A stretch of DNA of 64,000 bases from Zygnema cylindricum (lineage: Eukaryota; Streptophyta; Zygnematophyceae; Zygnematales; Zygnemataceae): NCBI GenBank assembly GCA_037447655.1, contig JBBHKE010000684.1, positions 247,064 through 311,063 of the forward strand, given 5' to 3'. Positions 1 to 12,203 of this stretch are shown here, piece by piece. The translations under genes and the position numbers were made by a program. The notes under the pieces were generated by a model. It was given only the letters and a program-made list of their open reading frames with translations. It did not search any database and had not been told where the DNA came from. Each line of letters begins with the position of its first letter. Position 1 is the stretch's first letter.

Positions 1-430
1 GAAAAAGAATGGTGGAGAGAATGAGTAGCAAGGGAGAGAAGCGATAGGACGAAAATAGAGGATGGAAAAAGAAGGCGAGGGAGAGAAAGAGTGAGGCTGG
101 AATATATATGGGCTCGTACAGAAGAACATTGGAATATGAAAGGGAGAATATTTGAAAAGGAAAAATTAAAATAATAGAAGGTGGCTATCGAAAACAAAAG
201 TGATGGGTCAAATAAAAAAAAGAAAAGGGGAGTTGGAAAATGTAGACAAAAAATTGAATAGCATATAAATATGGAGGGAGACTGTGTAAAAAAGGACAAG
301 GGCATGGGAAAAGGAAAGAGGGAAAGAGAGTAAAAAGAGAAAAGATGTGAGAGATAAGAGGGGAGAGAAGAGATTTGGAGTCAATAATCAAGTAGAATAC
401 AGTCCACTAGTGTAAAAAACTAAAAGGTAT
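1..430. other. GA-rich low-complexity stretch
   Basis: The plus strand is dominated by A and G (runs such as gggagagaaga). Short open frames here are by-products of the base bias. I see no gene. Confidence 0.6.
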
Positions 431-897
431 TCATACGGTAATTGCTACTGGTTGGGTGCTGTTATTTGTCATTTTGTGTAGTTTATCAGTAACATTTGCC
501 ACATTACAGTACAGTATTGTCTTGTACCTTTGGCTGACGTCCCTGAATCCGTACAGATTTGAAAAGGCAATCAGATTTGCAGTCTTATCCACCAAGGTAA
601 AGATTAACCTGCCAGTTTGTTTTTTTCAATACCGCCAGCTTGCTAGATCTTGACCGACAACATAGGGCGATTCTGCGACCGACATCAAAATACCGTACGC
701 CACTGGCAACTCCGCGTCTTTAAAATTTAAACGTACTGAAATTTGCAAGGGGATCCGCAGGAAAAAACTTGAAACTGTGAAGATTGTATGCATAGTTGTT
801 CAATTCGTACGGATTTGGACTTTTCTAGGATTTTCACGTACTATTCGTCGATTCTATACTTATCGTAAATTTCGTATAGTTTTCGCTGTACAACTTT
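431..897. other. No gene seen
   Basis: AT-rich sequence with scattered GTACGG words. The one open frame (456-653) has no recognisable domain or flanking signal. Confidence 0.5.
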
Positions 898-1160
898 GGG
901 TGACCTTCCATTATGCATTTCAGTAATCGTACTGAAAATTTCACTGAAGGGCGTGCCTTCCATTAGGTCTCGCCAAGTAAACCACTTTGTGTTTGCGTGG
1001 CTCATTTTGAATGGTAATACGTAGGTTAATATTAGATGCTTAAAATCTTGAGAGAATCTTAGGGTACTTTCGCATGTAACCGAAACTTAGTTTGGTTACT
1101 TTGGTTTTAGCGTAGATTCTCCGTACAATTTTCCGAGCATTCGGATGTAAACTCAAATAA

Positions 1161-1827
1161 GGGTATGGTTACATCAGGAGGTCTCTGTAATAGTACGGAC
1201 ATCAAAATTTCTGTATTACAGAGGCCTCGGTTACATCGCGTATCATCTGTAAACAAGTTTTTACATACGTGTTCTGATTTGAGTGATTCCACGTAGGTCG
1301 ACGATCAAATCTATAAAATCGTGAAAGATTTGGAAACCGACCATTTTCGTATAAAAATCCGTACTTGCGTATTACGTACGTGTACTTCACAAGTGTACCG
1401 CGTCAATGTACCTCAGAGATCTCCTTCACGCTGCTGACTTTCAGGAAAAAACCGTATTTCTTTTCGGCAAAAATTTTACGGTCACCTTGTCCGAAGGCAC
1501 GTGACTTTGGGGACGTGTGAAAATTTTCATATTTCATCGACGCACGTGTCTGACGTCCAGGTGTAGCGATTTGACTGGTTCTGTATTGCTGAACCCACCT
1601 CGGCGAGGTGGGTTCACCAATACAGAGGCGTATGGAGCGATTGCTTCGCAGATGAAGACCAAAATGTAATCGGACGGTCTATGTCTTCTCCTGGATACTT
1701 GGAGATTCGTAATCTTATTTTCTGTAATGTTGTTTTCAAAAAACTCACGAAAATATAGTACGGCATGGTACGGGCAAGTACAAAATTCTGTATTAAACCT
1801 CACTTTTCGTCTGATGTAACCATACCC
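1161..1827. mobile_element. Non-autonomous PIF/Harbinger-like element, TTACAT subfamily
   Basis: The termini GGGTATGGTTACATCA and TGATGTAACCATACCC are perfect inverted repeats, flanked on both sides by TAA. It is 667 bp long, with a central palindrome at 1581-1625. A close copy lies at 4401-5063. No protein is encoded. The superfamily is inferred from the 3-bp TNA duplication and the GGG ends; no transposase is present to confirm it. Confidence 0.75.
1581..1625. repeat. Central palindrome of the 1161-1827 element
   Basis: CTGTATTG and TGAACCCACCTCG are mirrored by CGAGGTGGGTTCA and CAATACAG around a tiny centre. The hairpin is nearly perfect and lies mid-element, not at the ends. Confidence 0.9.
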
Positions 1828-1917
1828 TAACTCGTCACATAAAAAAGTGACTTAGGGTGATGTTCCATCATCCGTTTCTGTAGTTGTACGGCGAACTCTA
1901 CAGACCGGGTCGATTGA

Positions 1918-2614
1918 GGGTAAGGTTCCATTAGGGGAAAAATGCCGTTAGAATACTGAAAGCCGTACTCTTTCGTACAGTACCGTACCAAAAAAATAAA
2001 ATGTCAGAAAAACAAGCCTACTGAATGAGGGATTTGATTCTCCACGTTTATGGGCGTAAATGTGGACCGTCGGATGCATAATCGGATACTCCATCGTCTG
2101 ACACTTTCAGTTCGCAACAAGTGACCCGGAGTAGGTCAATTCTTAGCGCCTGAACGAATAACATCGTGCCTCGTGGAAAAGTGAACAAATATCCACCACG
2201 ACCGCACAACTAGGTGGGTACACGTCGCATATGACATGTGCCTTCCGCCAGGGAGGATGCGAGGCCACCGGAAGACGCAAAAAAATCTTTGACGGAGGAT
2301 ATTGTTTCACGCGATCCACTAACCATTTTGACATTTTCGTACGCATTTACAAATCTTAAGTTTCATCCGCCCGTACAGATTTTATTCAATACGTCATACG
2401 AGTCACTTTTTACCTTCGTTGGTACGAATACGTGGTCACAATTTGCTGCCAGATATTCTCTGAAGATTACCAGAATCGTATTATTTTACTACGTGGCCAA
2501 ATCAAAGTGTGCCACGCAAAAACAAATGTCGTTTACTGACCCGACACAATGGAACAGTCGCTTCAGTAAACGAATTTCTGATGTTTACAGAGACCGCCTA
2601 ATGGAACAACGCTC
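1918..2614 (+). mobile_element. Nested TTCCATTAGG-type element, copy 1
   Basis: Starts GGGTAAGGTTCCATTAGG and ends CCTAATGGAACAACGCTC, flanked by TGA and TAA, so the duplication differs at one base. It is nearly collinear with 62738-63434 and is the reverse of 3278-3983. It sits inside the 1855-3274 element. The open frame at 2238-2660 recurs in the copies but has no recognisable domain, and I do not call it a gene. Confidence 0.75.
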
Positions 2615-3047
2615 TAAGTCGAAGTTCCATCACGTAGAGTCTCTAAGCCACGTGTTTTAAATTGACTGGCGCCACGCAAGCTACGATCCAATATTGAATT
2701 TTTTTTAAGATTTTGAGCACCGACAAACTTAACTTCAAATCTTGACTTGCGTACCATGTACCTGCGTACGAAGTAATAATACGACAAAACTTTTATACAT
2801 TTTGCAGACGCCAGTCTGTACACCAGCTCATTTTCTAGGGTTTTAGTTTTCGAACAGAGAAATAGTGTGACGAACAAAAGTTACCGAAAATAGCGTGACG
2901 AAGGAATGTTACGAAATTTCGTTTTTATTTTTGGTTAAATTTTGGAAACCGAGTGTCATGTGCAAATCTTAAGATTTTTCGTTGGTTTTCCATCATGACA
3001 CGTAGCTTAATTGTCCACCGTGTCACAATTTTTTTTTCTGTGTATGC

Positions 3048-3072
3048 CAACCCACCTCGTCGAGGTGGGTTG
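3048..3072. repeat. Central palindrome
   Basis: CAACCCACCTCG is followed immediately by its near-perfect complement TCGAGGTGGGTTG. Confidence 0.9.
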
Positions 3073-3277
3073 AGTCTAACAGAGAAAATTGAAGCGAACT
3101 CATCGCAGATGAGCATACAACGGCCAATAATACCTCCAAGACCTCCAGAGAGTATCAGCAAGATTCTCTGTAATGTTGGTTTTCGTATAAAAACAAAATA
3201 AGCGGTACGATTTGGTACAGAGAGTCGCGGATTTCTGTTAGAAACGCCATTTTTCGCTTGATGGAACTTCACCCTTA

Positions 3278-3983
3278 GAGCGTTGTTCCACTAGGCGGTC
3301 TAAGTAAACGTCAAAAAATCGTTTACTGAAGCCATGGTTCCATTATGTCGAGTCAATAACCGACATTTTATTTGCTTGGCAAACTTTTTTTGGTCCACGA
3401 AATAAATGAATACGATTCTAGTAATCTTCAAAGAATTTATGACAGCAAATTGCGACCACGTGTTTATTACCAGCAAAGGTAAAAAGTGACTCGTACGAAG
3501 TATTGAATAAAATCTGTACGGGCGGACGAAATTTAATATTTGTAAAAGCATACGAAAATGTCAAAATGGTAAGTGGATGGCAACAGACGCATGAAACAAT
3601 ATCCTCCGTCAAAGATTTTCTTGCAGCTTCCGGTGGCCTCGCATCCTCCATGGCGGAAGGCACATGTCATATGCAACGTGTACCCAACTGGTCGCGCGGT
3701 CGTCATGGATATTTTTTCACTTTTCCATGAGGCAGGATGCTATACGTTCAGGCGCTAAGAATTGACCTACTCCGGGTCACTTGTCGCAAAGTGAAAGTGT
3801 TAGGCAATGGCCTATCTGATTATGCATCAGACGATCCACGTTTACGCCCATAAACATGGAGAATCAAATCTCTCATTCAGTAGGCTTGTTTTTTTGACAT
3901 TTTATTTTTTTTGGTACGGCACTGTACGAAACAGTACGCCTCTCAGTAAACAACGTCATTTTTTCCCTAATGGAACCTTGCCC
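3278..3983 (-). mobile_element. TTCCATTAGG-type element, copy 2 (inverted)
   Basis: Ends GAGCGTTGTTCCACTAGG and CCTAATGGAACCTTGCCC, with TTA on both sides. It abuts the 1855-3274 element so exactly that the single TTA at 3275-3277 serves both. Inverted and homologous to 1918-2614 and 62738-63434. Confidence 0.8.
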
Positions 3984-3986
3984 TTA

Positions 3987-4400
3987 AATAAACGTGTACG
4001 AAACAATGTGACGGATGAAGTGGTACACAAAATGAGGCGAAACTTTCACTTGGCTTTAATTTGAAGCCTTTCTTCGCATGATGTACAATTTTTGTGACTT
4101 CGTAATGTCCGTACGCCACATTGTCCGCGTGTCGAAACCCTAAAATACCTTTCGCTGTCGCACAGAAATGTTGTTTCGTTTTTCGTCTTCCCACTTACCG
4201 AGAGGTGGCCAATGTTTTTCCTACGCTGTATATATGAAGACACGTGTTTGAGAGAGTCTGCCCTTGTACGAAAATCAGCGCATGGAAAGCAGTACGCACA
4301 AGTTGGAAACGTGCAGAGTGATTTTTTTTGGTACTCCGCTCACAAAAATTGTAAAAAACTTTTGACACGTGCAACAGCCTCTGTAAATTCACTCACCTTA
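3987..4400. other. No gene; GTACG-rich spacer
   Basis: Probably the interior of the outermost element. Part (about 4.3 kb and 5.2 kb) has faint similarity to 40.1-40.45 kb, pointing to an old dispersed repeat. Confidence 0.35.
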
Positions 4401-5063
4401 GGGCATGGTTACATCAAGAGGTCTTTGTAATAGTACGGACATCAAAAAAATTTTATTACATAGGCCTCGGTTACATCGCCTATCGTCTGTAAATAGGTTT
4501 TTACATATGCGTTTTTTTTAGTGGTTCCACGTAAGTCGACGATCAAATCTCTAAAATCGCAAAGATTTGAAAACCGACCATTTTCGTATGCAAATCTGTA
4601 CTTGCGTACTTCGTACGTGTACTTCGCAAGTGTACCGAGTCAATGTACCTCAGAGATCTCCTTCACTCTGCTGACTTTCAGGAAAAAACCGTATTTCTTT
4701 TCGGCAAAGATTTTACAGTCACCTTGTCCGAAGGCACGTGACTTTGGGGACGTGTGAAAAATTTAATTTTTCATCGACGCACATGTCAATCGTCCAGGTG
4801 TAGCAAATTGACGGGTTCTGTAATGGTGAACCCACCTCGTGGAGGTGGGTTCACCATTACAAAGGCGGAAAGAGCAATTGCTTCGCAGATGAAGACCAAA
4901 ATGTAATCGGACCGTCGACGTCTTCTCTCGTATACTTGGAGAATCGTAATCTTATTTTTTGTAATGTTGTTTTCAAGAAACCCACGAAAATATAGTACGG
5001 CATGGTACGGGCAAGTACAACTTTGTGTATTAAACCTCACTTTTCGTCTAATGTAACCATACA
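4401..5063. mobile_element. TTACAT-subfamily element, second copy
   Basis: Closely matches 1161-1827 throughout, including its order of motifs. The left end GGGCATGGTTACATC follows TTA. The right end reads TAATGTAACCATAC and then decays before the expected CCC. The internal palindrome is at 4820-4860. Confidence 0.65.
4820..4860. repeat. Central palindrome
   Basis: GTAATGGTGAACCCACCTC is mirrored around a two-base centre. Same position in the element as the palindrome at 1581. Confidence 0.9.
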
Positions 5064-5078
5064 TTTTTTCGACTTTAT

Positions 5079-5105
5079 TTCAAATCACCTCGCGAGGTGA
5101 TTTGA
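5079..5105. repeat. Palindrome with CCTCGCGAGG core
   Basis: TCAAATCACCTCG is mirrored without spacer by CGAGGTGATTTGA. It lies between the 4401 element and the right part of the outer element, so its host element is unclear. Confidence 0.85.
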
Positions 5106-6056
5106 TGTAAAGTTTGAACATGTGCTGAAAGGACGCGAAAGCGGGTCGAAATGAGCTAAACGACAAATTACATTGCCCTAAACGAAAAACTACTGTACGT
5201 ATGAAGTTTCAAAGTAACGCAACTTGTACGATGGTAATTTTTGTTTTTTGGTACGGTTGCGGATTTTCTCGTTTTTTTCTAAGTTATGGAGGAAAACGAC
5301 AGAAAAATAATTGTAACTTTAGCACATGCAAAAGTACCCGTATAATACAATCTCTAAATGAAATATTTGTACGAGAGGAGGCAATATCTGTACCAGCCAA
5401 GGTAATTAATGACTAGTACAGAGGGCATTAAATGTACTACCCAAAAATTCAAAACGTAACCACAAAAAGGCGGCGACAAACTTTGATGGTGGGAGCTAAC
5501 AAAATAATTGCGGCGGATTCGCAACCACCTTAGCGGAAGGCACATAGCCTTTGCAACGTGTACGCACGTACGCGCACGTTCATCGTGGATATATTTTACT
5601 TTTCCACCTTTTAGGGTTTTTTTGGGTTTTTACTTTTACAAGGAGGCAGACTTTCAGAAAAAGGCTTGTATATTTTTTATCTTTGTCCTTAGGTTTTAGT
5701 TTTTTTTTGTATTTCAACAAGTTTTCTCGGTTTTTTTACACTGTTTAAGTGTTTTAGGAAATTTTAAAGTTTCGTTAAAAAAATTCAAACATTGGACCTA
5801 GAAAACGTGTTTGGAGTTTACACATTCAGTCTTTGAGAAGTGGCCTCCCTATGCACGGTCGTCAAAGATTGTAAGGTTGGTGACGTGATGTCTCGAATAA
5901 AAAAAGTAATGGAATCCGACAGTCAGAATTTACGCCTACAACCTTGGACATTTTTTCCGCAATGATGTTTTCCATAGAAAAAAAAGTACGGACCTTTACG
6001 AAACGGTACGGCCTTTAGTAAACAACCCCTACTTTTTCCCTAATGGACGGCCACCC

Positions 6057-7208
6057 TTATCCCTAAAAAATCCTAAAAAATCATAATTCGTTCGAACAAT
6101 ATACGGAAATGTACAAACTACATAATGTGTACCCTAAAAATCTTAGACATACGTAAAATTTAAGACAGTTGTAATGATATTTACAGGATTGTACAGAATA
6201 TACGAAAAGATAAACCCTAAAAAGTACGGAAACAGGTGGACACTGTATGTAAATGTACGAAGAATCAAATACAGTATACGGGAATGTAGAACAATGTACC
6301 TTAAAAGCCCTAAAATCATAACCGTAGAAAGTACGGACATATACACGAATTATACCTAAATGTACTATTAAAACTATGAACAACTATGATAACATGTGAC
6401 TGTTATAAACTGAACAGCTGCAGCACGACATTTCAACTGTTGAGTGTTATAAACTATTAAACGTAACCATCCATAGAGCTATGTCGCAGTTTAAGATTAA
6501 TTTAGGGAATTGATCATCGCAGTGACTGTATTGAAGTATTAGGTATCAGGTTAATTCATCTCGCGATAATCTCGATATTTGATTTATCGATTATCAATCG
6601 AGCAGATTCCTCGATATATCGAACCACGACCAACATAAACTATCGCTATGTATTCGCAATATATATTATTTTTAAAATTTAATGTTTTATATAATATGTT
6701 ATTTTATCAAAAAAGACAAATTGTTTGTTACCCATAGTTGTTCGAATCCTGTTTTACGCACGATTCAAACGAGCAACTAATACGTAGAAATCGGAAAGGT
6801 AGATTTGAAAAAATCGCTAGTGATTGTGAATCGGTACTATTCCATAAATGTAAAAAAATTGAATTTTACATTTATCACGGTTTGTACATTTTCCGTGCAA
6901 TTTCCGTCTTTTTCGTAATAGTCCGTACATTTTTGTACACTTTCGTACATTTCCCATAAATTTTTTGTTCAATTTATCGGACAGAAATTAGTACAAATGC
7001 ATCGTATATTTTCGTCAGAGTCCGTACATTTCCCGTATAAAACCATACAGTTACTCTAAAATTAAGAACATTTTCCATAAATTTTTCATTCAAATTTTTC
7101 AAATGGAAAGAACAACTCGTTATTTGCGATTTTTTCAAAAGTCACAAATAATACGTAAAAAGCAGAAAAAAAGAAGTAATCGCGCGATTTGAACAAATGT
7201 GCTAAAAC
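6057..7208. other. AT-rich, GTAC-word-rich interval without a gene
   Basis: Many TGTACGGA-like words. The piece at about 6.74-7.2 kb resembles, in reverse, 26.56-27.06 kb (for example CGCGCGATTTGAAC against GTTCAAATCGTGCG), suggesting a diverged repeat family. About 6.55-6.64 kb has clustered ATCGAT-type words like those near 12.9 kb. Confidence 0.4.
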
Positions 7209-8362
7209 TGAAATTCTGCGAGATCCATTCCCCCACATAATTCGCAGATCCAAAAAAGCTTATCTAGATAGTGGCGACTCCAAGTTTATACAAACCCAAA
7301 TGACTGACACCTTGATAGTCACAACCCCAATAGAGCTTCACCCTTCTGAAATAAGACTTTTTGTGTGCTCAATTCCCCCTCATAATGCAAAGTTAGAATA
7401 TGAGTTTTGGATAACATTCCTCACTTTGACTTTCCTTTGGAAATACCACCACTCTGACCGACTACACCCTTGTGTATCTTAGACTCCCTTGAGTCCGTTG
7501 CAAAAAAGAATCACTGAATTTGGGGGTCAGCAAAAATAATCACTGAATTTTCTCCCCTGAGCAATTAGTTATGGTTGGTCAAAGATGACCTTTAAAGCTA
7601 CAAGCTCCCTTAGAGAGAGGTACCTAGATTTCACTAAGTCGTGGTCTACCAACTCATGATTACCAACTACTAAACCCTAGTCAAATAAGAACACTGTATA
7701 GTACAAGAAGGTACAGTGTGCGATGTACTTATTGTGCGGCCATTGTACAACAAAGCCAACAAGGTGACGCCTGTCATATAGGAAACCATGGTTTTTCCTC
7801 TCATCTTTTTAGACGTCTAATGATGTGGCGCTACGTGGCATACCGCGCCCCTATGTTTGAAGGCCGCCAAATATTCACTCGGATTTGGCGGCGGTGACGA
7901 TATTTGTCGGATCAATTATTTTACACGGTTCAATTCGTGTCCGTGAGCGCCGTCGTTTACATGTGTCGTTTCGTCAATTTGGTCCTTTAAATGAAAGTAT
8001 CGTTGCGTAATTATTTAATGCATTATCGAACCATATACGTGTATTATTTCGTCAACGACTTAATGGTTAAGGCGTCACACAGTACTGCTAGACCCAGGTT
8101 CAAATCTAGTACTGAGCAACATTTTAGTCACATGTGAGTTTTGCAACATTTTGGTCACATGTGAGTTTTTTTGCCTGTGTGCATATTTGTTTCTGACTAT
8201 GGGGCCAGCCATGGCTATCTCCGTCTGTTTCTTTATGACTATGGGGGCAGCCATGGCTATCGCCGTCTTCTTGTGACTGCGAAAAGTATGGATGACTTAG
8301 ACAAGACCATCTAACAAACACATAGAATAAATTCAAACCTAGAAAATACACAAATTTTAACA
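7209..8362 (-). repeat. 3' LTR of the family B element
   Basis: On the plus strand it begins TGAAATTC and ends TTTTAACA. It is followed at 8363 by CTCCCCTTATTTTC, the complement of a polypurine tract. It aligns over its length with the solo LTR at 52864-53959. The tRNA-like stretch is at 8055-8120. Confidence 0.8.
8055..8120 (+). other. tRNA-like stretch in LTR (antisense to the element)
   Basis: An A-box-like TAATGGTTAAGGCG (8061-8074) and a B-box-like GGTTCAAATC (8097-8106) are spaced as in a tRNA. It is unlikely to be a functional tRNA. Confidence 0.55.
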
Positions 8363-8379
8363 CTCCCCTTATTTTCTAG

Positions 8380-8879
8380 TCTACCATTTTGCCAACCCCC
8401 ACTAAACAAAATCAAAACAAAATCTTTTTTTTTCGTTCTTTTCCCCTCATAAAAGTTTAAGTGAATACCCTCATATTTAAAAAATGTATTAGATGAGCCG
8501 AAATAAACATTCCATCTTGTTGATCACACATTTTATTTTGCATGCCACTTTACATAAATGCGAGCTCTTGGAACAAGGATTTTATCCACCTCATCCATTT
8601 TTCATCCGAGCAAAATCCAATTCCCCGCTTGCAGTTCCAACAGCTAGCCCCATCCCTAATTTGCAACACATACATAGATGCTAATCCTTGTACAAGCACA
8701 TCTTTATAAGTGACATCACACGAAGTAGTGATGCCAAATTCACCCTCCCCAAAATTTATCCAAAAACCACTAGTCCCTACTAAATTTCTCATAAATTTCA
8801 CATCTTCCCCACTTAAATGATTATCTTTGATAATTACCCCATTTTTTGATTTCTTCCCACTTCCCTTTTTTAGATCCAT
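8380..8879 (-). pseudogene. Degenerate copia RT C-terminus/RNase H fragment
   Basis: The minus-strand translation retains the order of motifs seen in elements A and E: MDLKKGS near the start, then a GEGEFGITT block like the GGENIDIT block of E, then SYGDAP- and GYVLYVGDGACCW-like blocks, here read as VTYKDV and YVLQIRDGASCW. A stretch between the MDLKKG and GGEN blocks is deleted. It lies directly upstream of the polypurine tract and 3' LTR, as expected for the end of pol. Not functional. Confidence 0.7.
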
Positions 8880-9200
8880 ATGAGTCTTTTCACGATCACT
8901 TTTTATTTTGATTCCAAAAAACTATATCTCCTCCCCTAAACCTTTCATTAGCTTTTCCTTTTCTCCCCTATCCTTTGAATCTCCTTCTAGATTTACTTCT
9001 CCCCTTTCCTCGATATCTGTTGAAGTCTCCTCTTTGGACCTGTTTTCTGTCTCCAAAATATCTATGAAAATATCCTCAATATTTTTATTTTTCCCTTTTT
9101 CAAAGATATGACTTTCTCATTTCTAAGCCATACACTCTTTACTCCTTGACATCCTCATCATGATTAACTCCCTCAAATACCTTATTTCTCTTTACTTCCC
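8880..9200. other. Degenerate copia interior
   Basis: A pyrimidine-rich linker between the RNase H and gag remnants, at the site where most of pol has been lost. No domain is recognisable. Confidence 0.4.
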
Positions 9201-10338
9201 TTATAATCCAAAAGTCCAATGTTGCTTTAGTGGAATTTCTGTATGCTTTTCTCTCTTCCCCGTATTACCGATGTAGAGAAGTTCCAAAATATTTGCATCT
9301 TGTTTCTCCTCTTCCCCTTGTTCCTCCTCATTCACATTCCAACTTCTAAATTCTTCCAAATAAGGACATTCTGCCATATAGTTACCCGGTTCCCTACAAA
9401 AGAAGGAAACCCCTCCTTTCGAAGCTCCCATTTTTTTTACAATTCCTCTCTTTCCACCAAAGTTTCGATAAGGTTTATCTTTATCGTTCTTCCTCTCATC
9501 ATGCTTTCGCCAGTCACCATCAGTTGTCAGTGCATTCACCCTGTCACTTCCCCTAAAAAGCTCCAAAGTGCTTTCCCTCTCAATAATCATCCCTATGGTA
9601 GTGCTCCGATTCCATGAGGAGCAACTCATTTCTTGCATACGGTTAATGATGTTCTCGTACTCATTGAAAAAGATTCATAATTATTGTGTTAATCTTTCTC
9701 TCCTCTGATTCTACATAACCTGCACTAGCAAACTCAACAATAATGGAGCAATATCATTGCAAAACTCTATCATGCTACCGCCTTTATAAACATAGGCCTC
9801 TATTTCCTGTTTTACTAACTGTTGCCTCTATATGGTCTCACTATTATGAGTCTTAATTAGTGTTTCCAAGATTTTTGAAGACTTTGTTAAGTTTATGAGA
9901 TTGATAGCTATGGACTTAGACACGTTTTTAAGCATGAGATGTTTTGCTATACTGTTTTTGTAGTCCCATATTTTTTTGTTTATTTCTTTAGTTTTTGGTT
10001 TATTTATAACCTCTACAAGTGGAACTGTAGCACAGAGCCTAGCTTCCCTCACCAGAAGTGTTCCTTTACCCTTCTCCCTTTTTCCCCCTTCCATGGCAAT
10101 GATTTTCCCTTAACCTTCCGTTGCATCTGAACCCCGGCTGGTTTTCTAGGTAGCCCTAGAAAGAATCTTCATAGTGAGTTCCATCAAAGCCCGGTAGCGG
10201 ACACCTCACTTGTCCCCAAACAATTCCCCAAAAGTGATTTTCGAAAAGCAATACCTCCATCATAAATCCCCAATAAGTGAAGTCTGTTCCATCAAACATT
10301 GGCACCCAAGATGGTGGGCCCAGAATTGGCAAACCCAA
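9201..10338 (-). pseudogene. Degenerate copia gag
   Basis: Three minus-strand pieces follow the order of an intact gag. At 10156-10338 the segment includes LGPPSWVPMFDG, matching the conserved MGPPSRVPIFNG start of elements A and E. At 9828-10094 there is a WDY...LMLKNV block matching WDYNNMAAKQFILRHL. At 9201-9638 a zinc knuckle has decayed to FFCREPGNYMAEC, with the first Cys lost and the His changed to Asn. Frameshifts separate the pieces. Confidence 0.7.
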
Positions 10339-10771
10339 AAAAGCTTATCTAGATAGTGCCTACTCCAAATTGATACAAACCTAAATGACAAACACTGTGA
10401 TAGTCAGAACCCCAATAGAGTTTAACCCTGTGAAATAAGACTTTCGATGTGCTCTATTCCCCCTTAGAAATGCAAAGTTATATTATGAGTTTTGGAAAAC
10501 ATTCCCCACTTTGACTTTCCCTTATAAATACCACCACCTCGTCAGGCAAAGAATTTGACCGAGTACACCTTTATGTATCCATGACTCCTCTAAGTCCGCA
10601 ACAAAAATAATCACTGAATTCGCTCCACTGAGCACTTAGTTATGGCAGGTCAAGTTGGCATTTATAGTTACAAGCTCCCTTAAAGAGAGGTACCTTGATT
10701 TCACTAAGTCGTGGTCTACCTACTCACGAATACGTATTACTAAACCCTAGTCCAAAAAGAACACTGTATAC

Positions 10772-11776
10772 TGCAATTCTGTGTACTCCATTCGACTACA
10801 AAATTCAAGAGCCTCTAGGTAGTTTTTAACTAACACACTTCAAGCCACAACCACTGCTGTCCAAGAAGGCAAACATACAATCTGACTGCACCCCTGGGAA
10901 GCATGGACTACCCTAAGTCCGTAGCAAAAACAATCACTAAAAAAGGTTAACCAGTTGATAAGTTATGAGGTGGCAAAAATGCTAATTTATACAAACTCTC
11001 AAAGAGAGAGGTGACTGTTTATCCAAAAAATGTTAAGTCCTAACCCCTCTCACAATCCCTATTTACTGCAGTACGAACCAATCAAATAAGTGTAAAGTAC
11101 AGAATGGTACTACGGCCGATGTCCTTTGTGTACGACATGTGTACAACAAGGCCACTAAGTGGACGCGTGTCACCCTTCCACTCGTCTGTATGTTCCCCGG
11201 AATTCCTGCGACCAAATGTTATCTCTCCACGTGGCACCAGGTCATGCTCTTTCCATAAACGCCAAAGTGACCATTCCGCGATCTCGGAAGTGATATATGC
11301 CGTCGGATTAAATCTGACATTAAATGTCGGCCGTCGAAACAAATGTCCGATTCATTTGTTTTGTGCGAAATGACTTCCGAACCGAAACTTTAACTAGTTC
11401 TATGTTCCTTTGTTCACATTTTAGTTAATCGGTTTCAAGATGATGTACGATTTTAAATATATATCTAACCGTATGTAACTTAACGGACTTCTACGACTGA
11501 CTGGTTAGAGCTAACAGCTACGCTGTACTCTACCGATCGGAGGTTTGAGTCTTGCCGGACTCAACCTTTTGTTGAGAGTGACATTAGTTAATCTTTAGTC
11601 CTGCCTGTTGAACTAAGGCAGCTATGGCTCAACCACCCTCTCTATCCTTCAGTGACTACAACAAGTATGGTGGCTAGAGAGATTTGGTGGAGGCAGCATG
11701 TCCGCACTTTTCTTTTTCTTTTTATACAAATATATTTAGACCTAGAAAATACTCTATAAATCTAGTAATTTATACA
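10772..11776 (-). mobile_element. Solo copia-type LTR
   Basis: Plus strand TGCAATTC ... TTATACA, read in minus orientation as TGTATAA ... GTATTTTCTAGG, the common start of the copia LTRs here. Flanks TATAC and TAAAG each differ by one base from TATAG, the sequence at the equivalent point of the uninterrupted LTR (7697-7701). This fits an aged 5-bp duplication. No internal coding part remains. Confidence 0.75.
11491..11572 (+). other. tRNA-like stretch in solo LTR (antisense)
   Basis: A-box-like TGACTGGTTAGAGC (11498) and B-box-like AGGTTTGAGTC (11541). It has the same antisense placement as in the other LTR families. Confidence 0.5.
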
Positions 11777-12130
11777 TAAAGTACAAGAAGGTACAGTGTG
11801 CGATGTACTTATTTTGCGTCCATTGTACAATAAGGCTTAAAAGATGACGCTTGTCAAATCCAAAGCCATGGTTGTTCCTCCCATCTTTTGCGACGTCCAA
11901 TGATATGGCGCCACGTGGCACACTGTGCCGCTATGTCCGAAGGCCGCCAAATATTCACTCGGGTTTGGCGGCGGTGCAACGTCCGTCTGATCAATTATTT
12001 TACACGATTCGATTTGCGTCCATGGCGTAGTGGTTTATATTTGTCGTTTCGTCAATTTGGTCCTTTAAATGAAGTATGGTCGCGAAATTTTTAAATGCAT
12101 TATCGAACCATATACGTGTATCGTTTTATC

Positions 12131-12203
12131 AACGACTTAATGGTTAAGGCGTCACACTACATCTTTTTCTTTGGACCGAAGTTCAAATCCGGTCATGGGC
12201 AAC
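12131..12203 (+). other. tRNA-like stretch in family B 5' LTR (antisense)
   Basis: TAATGGTTAAGGCG (12138) followed 30 bases on by AGTTCAAATCC. It is the counterpart of 8055-8120. Confidence 0.55.

Larger units (their letters stand above)
1855..3274. mobile_element. PIF/Harbinger-like element interrupted by another copy
   Basis: Left end GGGTGATGTTCCATCA and right end TGATGGAACTTCACCC, flanked by TTA on both sides. After removing the nested element at 1918-2614, the internal sequence aligns with the left part of the 27207 element, including the subterminal word GAAGTTCCAT about 60 bases in. A palindrome lies at 3048-3072. No coding capacity is seen. Confidence 0.7.
898..6056. mobile_element. 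Outermost TNA-TSD DNA transposon, interrupted by nested relatives
   Basis: The left end GGGTGACCTTCCATTA (898) and the right end TAATGGACGGCCACCC (ending 6056) are inverted repeats matching at 14 of 16 positions. A second TTCCAT word lies about 55 bases inside the left end, as in the other family members. The right-hand part (about 5.2-6.05 kb) is distantly related to the element at 3278-3983. Flanking triplets are TTT and TTA, so the target duplication is imperfect. That one element spans the whole interval is inferred; the nested insertions explain most of its length. No transposase frame is visible. Confidence 0.45.

Noticed and set aside
2238-2660. 140-codon frame recurring at 63058-63474
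   Set aside because: It recurs because the MITE recurs. The inverted copy at 3278-3983 breaks it, and it has no recognisable domain.
8055-8120. Functional tRNA genes in the LTRs
   Set aside because: Anticodon stems and acceptor ends do not fold convincingly, so I report them only as tRNA-like.
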